From: Phallus indusiatus
Taxonomy: Eukaryota > Basidiomycota > Agaricomycetes > Phallales > Phallaceae
Assembly: GCA_027605045.1 (NCBI GenBank)
Contig: JAQFWX010000011.1
Coordinates: forward strand, 186,001-250,000
Reading direction: 5' to 3'
Length of the DNA: 64,000 nucleotides
The position numbers were made by a program, and so were the translations under genes. The notes below the pieces were generated by a model, which had not been told where the DNA came from, ran no database searches, and saw only the letters and a list, made by a program, of their open reading frames with translations. Within the stretch, counting starts at the first letter, position 1; each line of letters opens with the position of its first letter. This document shows, one piece after another, positions 53,308-64,000 of the stretch.

Positions 53308-53489
53308 GGCGCGGTAAAGATTCCTGACATGGCAACTCGGCACGGTAAGGATTCCTAATATGGCAATTTAGCGCGGTACAGATTCCTTAAACAATCTTTG
53401 GCGCGCCTTTACCGCGAAAATTACTAAGTCCGGAATCCTTACCGCGCCTTTACCGCGCAAATTACTAAGTTAGGAATCTTTATCGCGCC
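53308..53489. repeat. 182-bp inverted-repeat element (MITE- or foldback-like)
   Basis: The left end ggcgcggtaaagattcct is matched in reverse complement at the right end (aggaatctttatcgcgcc), 17 of 18 bases. Internally, variants of the word GCGCGGTAARGATTCC occur three times on one strand and at least twice on the other, so the whole element can fold back. No coding capacity and no clear target-site duplication. Confidence 0.75.
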
Positions 53490-53661
53490 TGACTAAACAT
53501 GACCTTTCTGCTTGAAACACTGCTTTCACTCTTTGAAATGAGTTCTATAGTATTATAAAATTTGCTGTTCATTTATGTCTGAAGTTTTATCAAACCTTAC
53601 AAAGCAAGTGTTTATCCTACAGTAGGTTTTTTTCACTTCGCGCCAATGTCACGGCTGCGCG

Positions 53662-54050
53662 GTGAGCTCGCGCGTCAAATTCTCATGGCCCCGCGGCGAT
53701 CTACCCCAGATTTCGCTAAGGATACGAGGCGTTCGACGCTACTTGCGTTACAGCGATCTTCGCAATAAAAGGTGTCGAAATCACCTACCCAGAAAGGAAT
53801 CCAGATATTCTGGCTTTTCTGGCATTGGTGTCATCGGTCTTACTTTGCTTCTCTCATCAGCTGCATTTTTTATTTCTCGTGCCAACTACGATCGTACCTC
53901 ACTGCCAAGCCCTTACGCAAGATGTTCCAAAGAACGGAACATTTACACAGTCGGTGGAAGTAATCCAATAATCCAAGAGTGGAGTGTTGCGTAGTCTCAA
54001 ACGGTCGAATAGCAGACACCGGTTCCCTCCGTATGCCTCTGAAAACAATC
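53662..54050 (+). pseudogene. Decayed amidohydrolase (YtcJ-like) N-terminal fragment
   Basis: One frame gives a membrane anchor GIGVIGLTLLLSSAAFF, then YARCSKERNIYTVG and NPIIQ; after a frame change at about 53974-53979 the next frame gives VECCVVSNGRIADTGSL, followed by a GTATGC donor-like site. This is the start of fungal membrane-anchored amidohydrolases of the YtcJ type. The metal-binding HxH region and the rest of the barrel are not found downstream, where the helical protein gene on the other strand begins. I call it a truncated, frameshifted relic. Confidence 0.65.
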
Positions 54051-54551
54051 TACACGACTTTATGATATTTGATTCTCTATTGGGTGTAGTGGACGCCACA
54101 CTGTAAACCAGCGTGAAACTCTCCTCTATTCCTAGGCTTCTTGATACCCCACTCGAACTGGAAGCAGTGCCTCGAGTTGTACGACTAAAACACTACCGAG
54201 ACCACTGTACAACTGTTCGATACGATGACTTCAATGGTCCTTCAGAAAATCAAGGAGTGCAGGCAAGTATTCTACGGTAGTTCATGCAAACGTCCAGGTC
54301 ATAAGAAGTTGAATGCAGGTGTCACAGCAGTTCAGAGTGTGTGGCTCCGCTTCAGTTTTGCTACGCTACTTGTAGTAAGCTAAATCGAGGGAAAGCTCGT
54401 TGCGAGTATGTACACTCTATTAATTCAGCAGGAATGGTATCATTTATGAAATAATCGGATACGCGTATATTGAAACCAGACTATGTTAGAAGTACACATC
54501 ACAAGAAGTACATACAAAGGTGTGCATGAGTTCATACTGAAAGGACAACAG

Positions 54552-57500
54552 TTACCACCGCTTCAGCTCATTACTAAATGCCCGCCACGCGTTTTGGACG
54601 ATGGGTCGAATGATGTTCTCCGTGTCCGGATTGATGACTATTGCATGGACATACGTCTCCAAAGTTTGCGTCTTCGTAGTTAAATCCGACCAGCTCTGAC
54701 TGAGCGAACTCGTCGTATTTCCAACCCTCTCCGAGACTGATTGAATGTTTGAAACATACGCTTGCGTACTGTTCAGCCGTGCGATGTCATTCTTGAGACG
54801 GTTAATCGAATTCGTGGTATCAGTAATGCTATCGATTATGATGTAGATTATCGCGCCTGAATACGAGAGATGCCGTTAAATTGACGAATACAATTGGCTA
54901 CTAGAAGAGAAGGTATACCGATTCCAGGCGGGATAGGCCAATACTAGTAAACGTACTTCGTGAGTTGATCGGATTACCACCGTGACTGAGAAAATACATA
55001 CTATCACCCAACTCCATTTATCATATTCCGCTTGGAGATCACGCAGCGAGGCTTCCTTTGATGCAAGTTGCTGGTTCAACTCATTGACATGTCGAGTAAG
55101 CTATCAAGATGGATCAATCAGCACGTAAGAGACAATGGAATCGGGGGAACTCACAGTGTTAAGGGCCAACTGGGATGCAGACCGGAAATTTAGGAAGACG
55201 GTCTCTGCAGATTTAGAGAGGTTGCTTCCTTGCTGAAGCTGTTGGTATCGCTCTGCAATCATAGAATCCAACGCTCCTGCCGATGTACCTTTTGCAAACG
55301 GATCTTCTTGACCATCTGCAAATGTAATGTAGAAAGAAATGGCTGTTTGAAGCGACGGAATCAAGGTAGACGTTATCGTGGATGCCAGTGCATTAGCATC
55401 ATTCACAGAATCGTCGAATAATCCACTAAAAAGTAGGACAATGAGAACATAGAAATGGTGGCCTGAAAAAGGGGATAAGAACCTGAGGGAACTGGCAATT
55501 TGACGATAGGAGTTTGCAGCGTCGTTCAGTTGAGACCGGTTGACTCCTAGACTTATAGCCGGGGGTGACAGGGCATCCACAAGGTGATTGACATCGCTGG
55601 CCTGAACTAATGCCCTGAACTTGCCAATACGATTCGCTGGATCTAGAGATTCCTCCAGAACGCTTTCATATCCTGGTAGAACCGCCAAATCATACGGGGG
55701 TGGTGGAGCGGCGGGAGTAGCTGCAAAACTCGCCATAGTTGCAAAGGCGTTTGCTTTCAGTTTGGGTGCGATATTGCCCGGGTTAAATGCAACAGCTGTG
55801 TCGAGGGAGCCGATTTGCCCTGAAACAAGTGAGATGTATCTCTGGCATTGGAGCTGGACATCAATCCAATTCTCGATTGCGCCTTTGACAGTGTCAGCAG
55901 TAAACCAGTTGGGATTGTTCCTGCTGGCAGTCAGCTAGGGAAGCACTATTATGAAGTAAATCCCTCCTACCAGAGGTCGTATGTGGCTTGAACGTCCTTC
56001 AGGTCATCGGAAATTGTTTCCCAGACGGTATGAATGGTGGCCATGAGCGTAATGATGCTTCTAAATAGTGGGATTATGATCTGGAGCTTATCACGAGTGT
56101 CTTCTGAGGTCGCGATAATGCTCTTCAGATTTCCAATGACCCTGTGGTGATGAGTTAATGGATATAGCTAATCATCTGAGAACCTAACTTACACAGCGAG
56201 CTTGCCTGCATTGACTGCATCGACGATCATTTTTGCAAAGTTCTGGCCTGCGGAGATACCCATTCCAATTGCTAGTGAACCGTTCCCCATGGCAAGCGAT
56301 GCTAAAGCAACACTTGTGTACACGACTGCGAGAATAGAGTTTATGATTGAATTTGCCAGCGCGGAGTCGTATGCCTTCTGCGCCTCCTCCAATTTGCCTT
56401 GGTTTTCTGTAATCGATTTGTTGATCTGTTGCCAGTAGGGCACTGTCAGTGTAAAGAATAAATAACAATTTATACCGACTTCATCAAGGTTCTTATTGAG
56501 AATCTGAAGCCAACCCTCAAATTCATCGAGCAAGGCTTGGGTATCCGCCGCGATCTTGGCCGCATCTTGACCATATTTCTGAAAAAAAAAGATAGGCGGA
56601 ATTACATATACCGGTTGATTATTTCAAAACAATGCATACCATAACGAGAGGCAAGTTTGTATCCAAAAAATCCTTTAGAGACAGTCCGTCCGTAGGCGCG
56701 TTAATAGACGGCAAGATAAGCTGCGTCATTCTATAAGCTTCAAGTAAGAAACATGAAAGAGAAGACCATACTTCTTGCAGCAAGCCGTATGAATTCAAGT
56801 CCCTCACAATACTGACAGTGGTTTCTTGGAGTTTCTCGTACTTCTTCTTGCAATTCAACATGACGTTATAGACGGACGTCTCCCCCTGGTTCGCATCGGT
56901 CACCTTCAACTGACTTTTGGGGAACGATACAGGTAAGAGGGATGTAAAAGAAAAAGCAGTAGCTTACTCGATGAAGGGCAGAGTAAGAATTTTGTTGAAA
57001 TTCATGACGATCTGACCCGTGGTTGTACCCATTTGAGGAAGTGTCTGAGAAGCCATAGATGGTGGCCCAAAAGCGGCAGTCACATCCCCTGGAGCAATGG
57101 GGGAAGACTTGGAGGAGGGAGCGGAGTGAACAGCGAGGTCTTTCACTTGAAAGGGCTTCGGGGCGGGAGTAGTGGTTGAACTTGTACTGTCAGTATTCCC
57201 AGATAAGAGATGGATAAAAGTAGTCGCAGCATTCTTTACCCCCGTCCATGCAGCAACACATTGGTCTCCCGTTGTAGGCTTCGGCCCAGGAGCATTCTCC
57301 TTGATACGCGGAACAATAGCACGCTGTTCATCTGATAACATAACCAACGCGTCGGCAAAAAGTGTGAAGATCGGAATAAGGTCTTCCACCATTTGTTTGT
57401 ACTGATTGATAGCCTCGACGAGGTGAGTTTGAATAGCCTCTGTAATGGCGGTCTTGGGATCCGGTTTTGTGGGTAAAAATGGGAATAGGACTTCGTTCAA

Positions 57501-58204
57501 TGGAGTGGAGACAGTCTTTAAAGACAGACCGAGAATGCCTGCAAGGGAAGATTGACCTGTGACACCTGGACGAAAACTAGCGAAGGAAAGTATTGGCACA
57601 AGGGTATCGAAGAGGGTCTGATGGAACCAAGTCGGTGGATTTGATTTGTCTATACTCGCAAGTTCGGACAAAAACTTTTGCAAGCCATCCAAGATTGGGT
57701 TGAGACGAGATAGGTAAGATGTGAAAATAGCCTTATATTGCTAGATACACACGCAGTGAACTCAATAGACAGAAATTATGACGGATTGAGCAACTTACAT
57801 CATTCAAATCGTTGAGGTCGGAGACAATCAGCTCATTCCATCCAGAGGCAACAGGAAGGAGAATGGCCGCTAAAGAATCCCTATCCGTAATCGAGGGGAC
57901 AAGAGGGATTATCAACTCAGCATAAGAGATGAGGTCGCGAATAGAATCCAGAGAGCGAAAGGCTGTTTGGAATTGTATGTTCTTTGCGCCTACGATATTC
58001 GCTGTGCAAATATCGTCAGACAATCGACCTTAACTTGCTTTTTAGAATTTACCCACGCGCACTTGTATAAACACCAGGCAGGACTGTATGCAGGTATGTA
58101 CGATTGAGCGCATCAGTATTGTCCTGGTAAGCCTTGGTCAACGCCTTCAAGGCGAATTCGAATCGACCAGGCAAGAACGAAGAATAATCAAGGTTTCCAG
58201 ACAT
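54552..58204 (-). CDS. Large helical membrane-active protein, alpha pore-forming-like, component A
   Basis: Exons 58204-58057, 58001-57799, 57740-56968, 56913-56640, 56578-56193, 56141-55971, 55920-55483, 55425-55155, 55100-55002, 54943-54919 and 54856-54552 close in frame, giving about 1030 residues. No signal peptide. It is almost all alpha-helical by composition, with two hydrophobic hairpins between long amphipathic helices: one around SLAMGNGSLAIGMGISAG and one around WVIYWPIPPGIGAIIYII. That layout (long helical bundle plus hydrophobic foot, ending SLSQSWSDLTT) resembles XaxA/YaxA/Hbl alpha-PFTs; family membership is inferred. It shares segments with the divergent gene at 60246 (NLPLVMKY versus NTPLVAEY; SLSQxWxDxTT). 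A possible 33-bp intron near 56440-56472 is unresolved; keeping it preserves frame. Confidence 0.65.
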
Positions 58205-58412
58205 GGTACAACAAGTTGGAGTTATGTTCGATGAGGATCAGGTTTTCGATTATAGGGCTTTTATAGGAAGGGTATCTGCGATTCAATTGTGACCACAAGG
58301 TGTCTTGCGGTCTTTCATGTCTTTGCATGGTGTGCACCCTCAATTTTAGCCCGACAGAACAGAAGTCATTCGGAAATTCCTTGAACCATCGAGAATTTCT
58401 TCGCAAACGACC

Positions 58413-58530
58413 GCATCGTAAGTGTCTCCGCGTCCTAAAAAGACCTAAAAAGACATGCCAATGACCCAACGGCATCGTAAGTGTCTCCGCGTCCTAAAAA
58501 GACATAAAAAGACATGCCAGTGACCCAACG
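58413..58530. repeat. Two tandem 59-bp repeats upstream of component A
   Basis: Units 58413-58471 and 58472-58530 begin GCATCGTAAGTGTCTCCGCG and differ at two positions. They lie about 210 bp upstream of the component A start, within the divergent control region. Each unit itself contains a short doubled ctaaaaagac word. Confidence 0.85.
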
Positions 58531-59377
58531 CAAGGGTACTATTTAGTTGAAGAATTACTTCCTTTATCCTTCCTTTTTCACTTGTAAAAGTACCTCCCCA
58601 AACTCTCAAACCCTCCCAAACTATGGACTGTCAGAGGATATGAACTTCTCGAATTCGGCGACTTCCGAAATCCAATTGGTGTAGCTTGTCCTTTAGACGC
58701 CTACTTTGGTAACAGAAAATTAACGCGTCGAAGTGATACGATTACAATGAAATGTTGCATGTATAAAATGATGTTATGTATACGTGCCAAATATTTTGTC
58801 AGGGTATATACTTCTCAAATACCTGAATTTGTGATCAATGGATTTTACGGAGTATGAAATATTTCTACCTCGGCAGTACATTCCGCTTATAAACTCATCG
58901 GAATTTGCCGAATAAATAATCTACGAACATTTGTCAAGTGTCTTCAGAGATCTCTATGGTTTTCTCAACATCATAGTTGCGGTGCTAATACTTGTAGCAG
59001 TTTCTCATGGGCGAACTTTTATTTCTTACACCCCGATTTTGTCAATTGTATCTCAGTTTTGGAATACTTTCCACTTAGTAAGTTAGATCCTCGCAGCTTC
59101 ATCTTCTCATTGAATTCTATATTAGCTGGTCCTTTTGTTCGGTTGTATAATGTTTGCTAACATATTCCTTCTGTTGTTTTCAAATACAACTTCTTCATTC
59201 GCTCTACTTCCTTTCAACTTCATTTTGGCTCCTGTGGTGCAGGGATTTGCCGCCCACAGCGGCTCTAGTAAGCAACAAAACAGAATTCTTGAGGCGATTA
59301 AATCTCCTCGAGTTCCTTCGAATTCTCACTTTTCTCGTCCGGACATGATAATGTGACTCACCTGAATACTCAGTGTT

Positions 59378-59449
59378 CTGGTATTCTCAACAAGATGAAC
59401 CTTCGATTACTATCTGGTATTCTCAACAAAATGAATCTTCGATTACTAT
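59378..59449. repeat. Two tandem 36-bp repeats
   Basis: Units 59378-59413 and 59414-59449 begin CTGGTATTCTCAACAA and differ at two positions. Confidence 0.85.
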
Positions 59450-60245
59450 TGATGTCGATGGCTTCATTGTGCTCTAGGCATCATTTGCGCATAATATCTT
59501 GTGAGCATGAAGCGAGTGCCTAGGTATGATTCACACACATGTGTGTAAATCCTTCGGATTAGGCCTACCGTATAGCGGAAACAAGAAAGAGTCTGTAAAG
59601 CGTATGATATATATCACAGGTTCGCCTCGCCTACTTATACACCCACTCACTTGAGCTTCAAGGTTTCAATATAGCCTTAGTGGTCTTCAACTCGAGCGAG
59701 AAATAATATCTAGCTTTCATTAATTCGGGGACCATCAAAGACCGACAAGAAACATTCAGCACGTGGTGTGAGCCTCCACTCGCCGATATTTAACTGAACC
59801 AAATAGGGTTCTCAGGCGAAGAAATTATTGAGTGAATATTGTCAAACGTTTTCGTTAGCAATTCAATTACGGGTAAGCCAGACAGATCTATCATAATGCC
59901 TTAAGAGCCTCACAGAAGCACCCTGAAAAGTTTTACGTGATTGAGGGCGGTTTTTCACTTCCTTGGCCATGAATCTCATAGACAAACTGTCACTCAATAT
60001 GGCATATACAAACCCAATTTGCTGAAATCGCGTAGATGTGCGTGATTTTTCTTCTTCGCTCCATGTTGCATCGTAAGTGAACGTGACCTCAGCCGCTCAA
60101 TTTCTAAGAAAAACTTGGAGCATCCTTTGCAGCTTCAACCGGCCTTTAAATACGGCCCTTACTGATCGTCATTATCCATAAAACTCACTGTGGTTTCCAA
60201 CCTTCTGCAGCGCATCCTGCCATTCAGGTCTTATCTCACTCGAAC

Positions 60246-62851
60246 ATGTCTACTAACATCGTTACTGCTCTCGGGCCAGGTGACAAGCTCCGTTCTCTTA
60301 GCAGCTTTGCCCCTGACTATGTTGATGCCCGACGTGCTTTCAATAATCTTCTCGTCTTTCCCTATTTGGAGGCTATTCAAGTTGGTGATGACACCACCAA
60401 CCTCCTTTCACTCGTCACCGATGGAAACAGTCGATTTTCCAACTTGACGAGTATCGATATCACCTTGGCTCGGAATGTTATCAGTTACAGTTCCACCTTC
60501 AACGTGCTCGTTCCGGAGCTTACCATCCAATTGCTGGTCATGACGATGCAGCCTGTGGCTCAAGAATACTCAGATCACGCTCGGGCTCAAGCCGAAGAAA
60601 ATCACAAATTCTTTTCTGACGTAAGAGAATACCAAATCATCAGGATACGTGCTACTTACTCTTGTTCAGTTTGCAGACTACATTGCGACCGTGAACGAGC
60701 GTATCACGAGCATGGATGATCAGCTTCGCAAGCTTGATGACCAAATCAAACAGCAGAGCGCTGCCCTTGCTGACAAGAGTATCCTTAATACACTGTGGGA
60801 AATATTTAGAGTAATTATTTTATCCCTTATCCATGGGTTTTTGACTACCCAGTTTTCCAGACTTTATTCAAGCTTGCCTCAACTGCCGACGAGTCTGACG
60901 TGCAGATCTCTGCTATCCTCGGTGTCACGATTAGTACCATTACCGGTTCATTCAAGAACTTGTTTGATGACAAAGCTCGTCTTCAAAAGATTATTTCGAG
61001 TCTTGAGGGTCTACGCACGAGGACTGAAGACTTGAAAAACCGATTCGTAGCTTTGAGCGAGAATCTTACTACCACTACGACGAGCTCAAAAGCACTTCTA
61101 GATGTTTGGGCCGATGTGGCAAGTCGTATGGATAGTGTTAAGGATAACACGAGTACGGTCTCAGAAACGGATGCTCAAGTGCTCACAGTTGCATGGGCCA
61201 AAGTTGCAGACGATGCTACAAAGTACATCAATATCCTTCAGCAGCCCATGTCTGCGATCACTACGAGCTCTGTGTCATCTCACCAAGCTCTTGCTACAAA
61301 GTTCAATGCTCTCCCGAAAGTTCCTCTCACTCAATCGGAAATTGCCTTTTACAAGCTAGCTGCCGCGTATGGACAGAATGCGCCGTCTTTATCTGGGTTT
61401 GTGAGCGCTGCTGCTCCCAGGTAAATGCATTTATTATGTACGAATTACAAATTCTTAGAGGAGTTTTTGCGATGCAATTAACAGGGCAAGCAGCGATGAT
61501 GCGACGGTTGAGAAAGTCCTTGGGTATGAATTTGGTCTTCCTATTACCCCGTTCTATATGCTTACAGCTGCATATAGACCTCCTAGCGACACTCAGAAGA
61601 AGCTGAATGACTTGGCCGATAGCACGGGTAAAATCATCAACCAGTTCAACGTAAATTCAGATTACTTTGATTATACTTTCTAGGGTTAATTCACATTCTT
61701 TAACAGACTCTCCTTCAGCAGCCATTCCTCGATCAATATAAATGCATTAGTCCCATTGATGAATCAGATTCGAACCTTCTTACCGTCATGACGTACTACC
61801 GTGACAAATACCTCAAGTTACAACTGGACACCCTCCCTGTTGCTCGAGACTTGGGGTCTTATGCCGCGCTGCAAATAGCGTTACTCCCCACTGTTGCGCC
61901 GGATAACGCAGCTAAACCTACAGACTTACCGATGAGTGTGTTCCTTGCAACCAATACGCCTCTTGTCGCGGAGTACCATAAGAGTGCGGAGGAGCTGTCA
62001 GAACGTTCGTGAGTTGTTTGTGTATTCAGAGGATTTCCCTCATTCACTGTGATATCATTCAGGACTCAAGTAAAGAACGACTGGGACAACGTTGTCAACT
62101 TGGTCAAGAAGCTCATTGCCGAGTGTGATGAAAATATCACGACGTACGTTTGCCTAATTTCACGTTTCATCTTGCTCACTCAAATCTGGTCATGAACAAT
62201 AGATGGACCAACAGCGTTAATGACCTCACCGAGCAACAGAAGAAGATGACTATGTATGCCTGCCTTGCCGCGTTCGGAGCTTTCATTGCCTTTACTGCGG
62301 CTGTTTTTTTACCTGGGGTTGGAATGCTTGTTGCACTCGGCGCTGGCAGTAATTATATTCAACCTCATCCAGAGATGCTTAATTCACAAATCTCCACTAG
62401 CTGCCCTTGGCGGTCTTGCTGTTTGGCAGGCTATCGAGGCGTCAAAGGTATGTAGTGAATACCACTATTGACTGTCGCACTAATAATCTAAAAATTACTC
62501 TGAAAGATTATCGAGGCGATAAATGAATTGAAAGGCTCCATCTCGAATGCGCAAAACACTAAAGGGAAGCTTGAAGGGCAAGTATATGTCTATAAGGACA
62601 CGCACGGTTGCTCATGCCATTCGCTATTTAGTCTCCTTCCTTTCGTGAACACCATTGCTACTAGTCTCTCTCAGGTGTCTCTCATATGGGCCGATATCAC
62701 CACGGCTTTGAACACCCTCAATGCCTTCTATAATGTTCTGAATGGACCGACAGGTTCCATCGTTCTCAATAACTTGAGGCCGAGCATCATCAGTAATTGG
62801 AAGGCCGTACAAGATGGGGTTGATAAGTATATTCAGGCCGTTTCCACCTAG
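60246..62851 (+). CDS. Large helical membrane-active protein, alpha pore-forming-like, component B
   Basis: Ten exons (60246-60620, 60670-60810, 60861-61420, 61485-61650, 61707-62008, 62063-62143, 62203-62348, 62401-62447, 62507-62577, 62632-62851) give 702 residues. No signal peptide. Long amphipathic helices rich in Ala, Ser, Thr, Asp and Lys surround a moderately hydrophobic segment (ISAILGVTISTITGSF) and, later, a strong one (AAFGAFIAFTAAVFLPGVGM). It is paralogous in layout and local sequence to component A at 58204-54552, which is longer at the N-terminus. The fold resembles alpha-helical pore-forming proteins, but membership is an inference. The last intron (62578-62631) begins with GC (GCAAGT) and is a multiple of three, so retention would add 18 residues. 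Confidence 0.7.
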
Positions 62852-63906
62852 TATGTGATTCTTACTTGTCATTTCTTGGTAAATGTACTCTATGCAGTGT
62901 CCCTGTGTTCCAAATGTACATATAACGTCAATCTGTCTGTAACATGATGTGTTTCTTCAATTACTAGTACGCATTCTTCCGATGAAGATTTCTCAGTGTA
63001 CGAATCCTCGCCTTAGAGAAACGAGAATATTGTGAATATTTTACTAGTCAAATTTGTGCCTATTCGCCGGTATTGAGGCCTTTTGAAGTACCGTTTAGAT
63101 GGGTGTCTGATAGAAAGCATCATACTGTCAATGGTTAGTGAATTTCTCGAAATAATATACGTCCGAACTTCCGAAGTTCATGAATCATAGCCGCCGTTTC
63201 GTGATTCCGGCAGATCTCAGGTACATCAATAAAACGGCACCAAACTTACGCTCGTCTAGTTGATGTGTTATATGGGCCTTACGATGGCTTACGAGTATCT
63301 TATATGGGCTCGCTTGTCCCCTGATGTTCGCGTGAGCCTTGTCAGGCCTTGCAGGTGGGTTTATTTATTATATGTCCCTGCGGCCCTCTGCGATCACGGA
63401 TAACGGATGTGGCGCTCTTACAAACCACCACTTATGGACTCTACCTCATCATTTCGTGTGGCAGAAATTCGCTCATGAGAAACTACAAACATTTCACCAG
63501 GCTAACTATATTCGATCAATTTTTCAATCTACCCACTAGTTTCTCATCATCTTTTTTTAATTTTTGTAAATGCCCGAAAGCCTCACCTAATACTTATTAT
63601 TGCACTGTCAGTATCTTGGTGCAATTGCAAAGCGGTTCAACTTGCTAGATAATTTGAACTTGGAATTTTCATTTGCTGCTTTTTTCACATTATTCTAAAG
63701 GCTCGCAAGGTATTATTGTCTTTGGCCAGTTTAAACTCATTCCCCAGTGTCAGAAAGTATATTTCATCTCAAGTTCCTCAACATCTCTATACCTTCCTTT
63801 CCCATTCCAATGTCGAGTTCGATCATTTGACCTGTCCTCGATCTTGGCGGTGACCGGTGACCTGCGACTCGGATCATATCAATCACGGGGGTCATGGTCT
63901 CACTCG
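62852..63906. other. Region downstream of component B
   Basis: AT-rich non-coding DNA with only short unsupported open frames (63339-63648, 63673-63918). Confidence 0.4.
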
Positions 63907-64000
63907 CAGTCAAGCTAAGAGGACTTTAAACGACATAAGCATTGCATAAAATCCATCATATTGGTTCAAGGAAAAATCCGCGTAGATCAATTCTTGGAAA
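63907..64000 (+). repeat. Dispersed repeat, copy 2 (runs to window end)
   Basis: Begins cagtcaagctaagagga and matches copy 1 at 52076-52151. The repeat may continue past the window, so its real length is unknown. Confidence 0.7.

Larger units (their letters stand above)
58205..60245. promoter_or_regulatory. 2-kb divergent control region of the helical pair
   Basis: The two start codons face away from each other across 2 kb. The region holds two tandem repeats, palindromic words (cacacacatgtgtgt near 59530) and a 73-codon open frame at 59135-59356 without an ATG at its beginning that I do not trust as a gene. A TATA-like tataaa lies at 60177-60182, 64 bp before the component B start. Confidence 0.45.

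Noticed and set aside
59135..59356. Small secreted protein-like open frame
   Set aside because: No ATG at its beginning, AT-rich composition, and it lies in a repeat-bearing spacer; hydrophobic residues alone are not enough.

Overview
The window looks like nuclear DNA of a mushroom-forming basidiomycete (Agaricomycetes). Genes are dense and lie on both strands. They are broken by many introns of about 50-60 bp, some exons are only 6-30 bp, and family hallmarks such as a DUF6533 seven-helix protein and a basidiomycete-type bZIP are present. No CRISPR array, rRNA, tRNA or bacterial operon was seen. All exon joins are my own, made by keeping frame and family motifs across GT-AG (sometimes GC-AG) introns.

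Region by region. 1-1.2 kb: last exons of a prolyl iminopeptidase and a decayed second copy of them. 1.4-13.6 kb: TauD-type (gamma-butyrobetaine/trimethyllysine) dioxygenase, SUN-domain nuclear envelope protein, mitochondrial Lon protease, and an undescribed protein with three similar Cys/His fingers and an AT-hook. 13.6-17.6 kb: gene-poor DNA holding a 12-exon DUF6533 membrane protein. 17.6-33.5 kb: tightly packed housekeeping block: small membrane protein, NOM1/SGD1 (ribosome biogenesis), EFM4-type methyltransferase, PAM18/TIM14 (mitochondrial import), YDJ1-type Hsp40, RCM1/NSUN5 rRNA methyltransferase, branch-point binding protein BBP/SF1, and SSL2/XPB helicase. 33.5-36.4 kb: almost empty. 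36.4-51.9 kb: bZIP factor, uracil-DNA glycosylase, dolichol kinase, a GAF-domain hybrid histidine kinase, and homocitrate synthase (lysine via alpha-aminoadipate). 51.9-64 kb: accessory region with a decayed amidohydrolase, a 182-bp inverted-repeat element, local tandem repeats, and a divergent pair of large related helical proteins (about 1030 and 702 residues) with hydrophobic hairpins. The pair resembles alpha-helical pore-forming proteins of the XaxA/YaxA/Hbl type in layout and lies between two copies of a dispersed repeat.

The housekeeping genes share very short divergent promoters (52, 76 and 196 bp between start codons) and nearly touching 3' ends (23 bp), so neighbours are probably co-expressed or interfere with one another. 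The most interesting locus is the helical pair at 54.5-62.9 kb. Next come the 6-bp exon that completes the HPD motif of the Hsp40, four GC-AG introns with the same donor, and the three-finger AT-hook protein. Three genes (bZIP, hybrid kinase N-terminus, amidohydrolase) show a local frame break.
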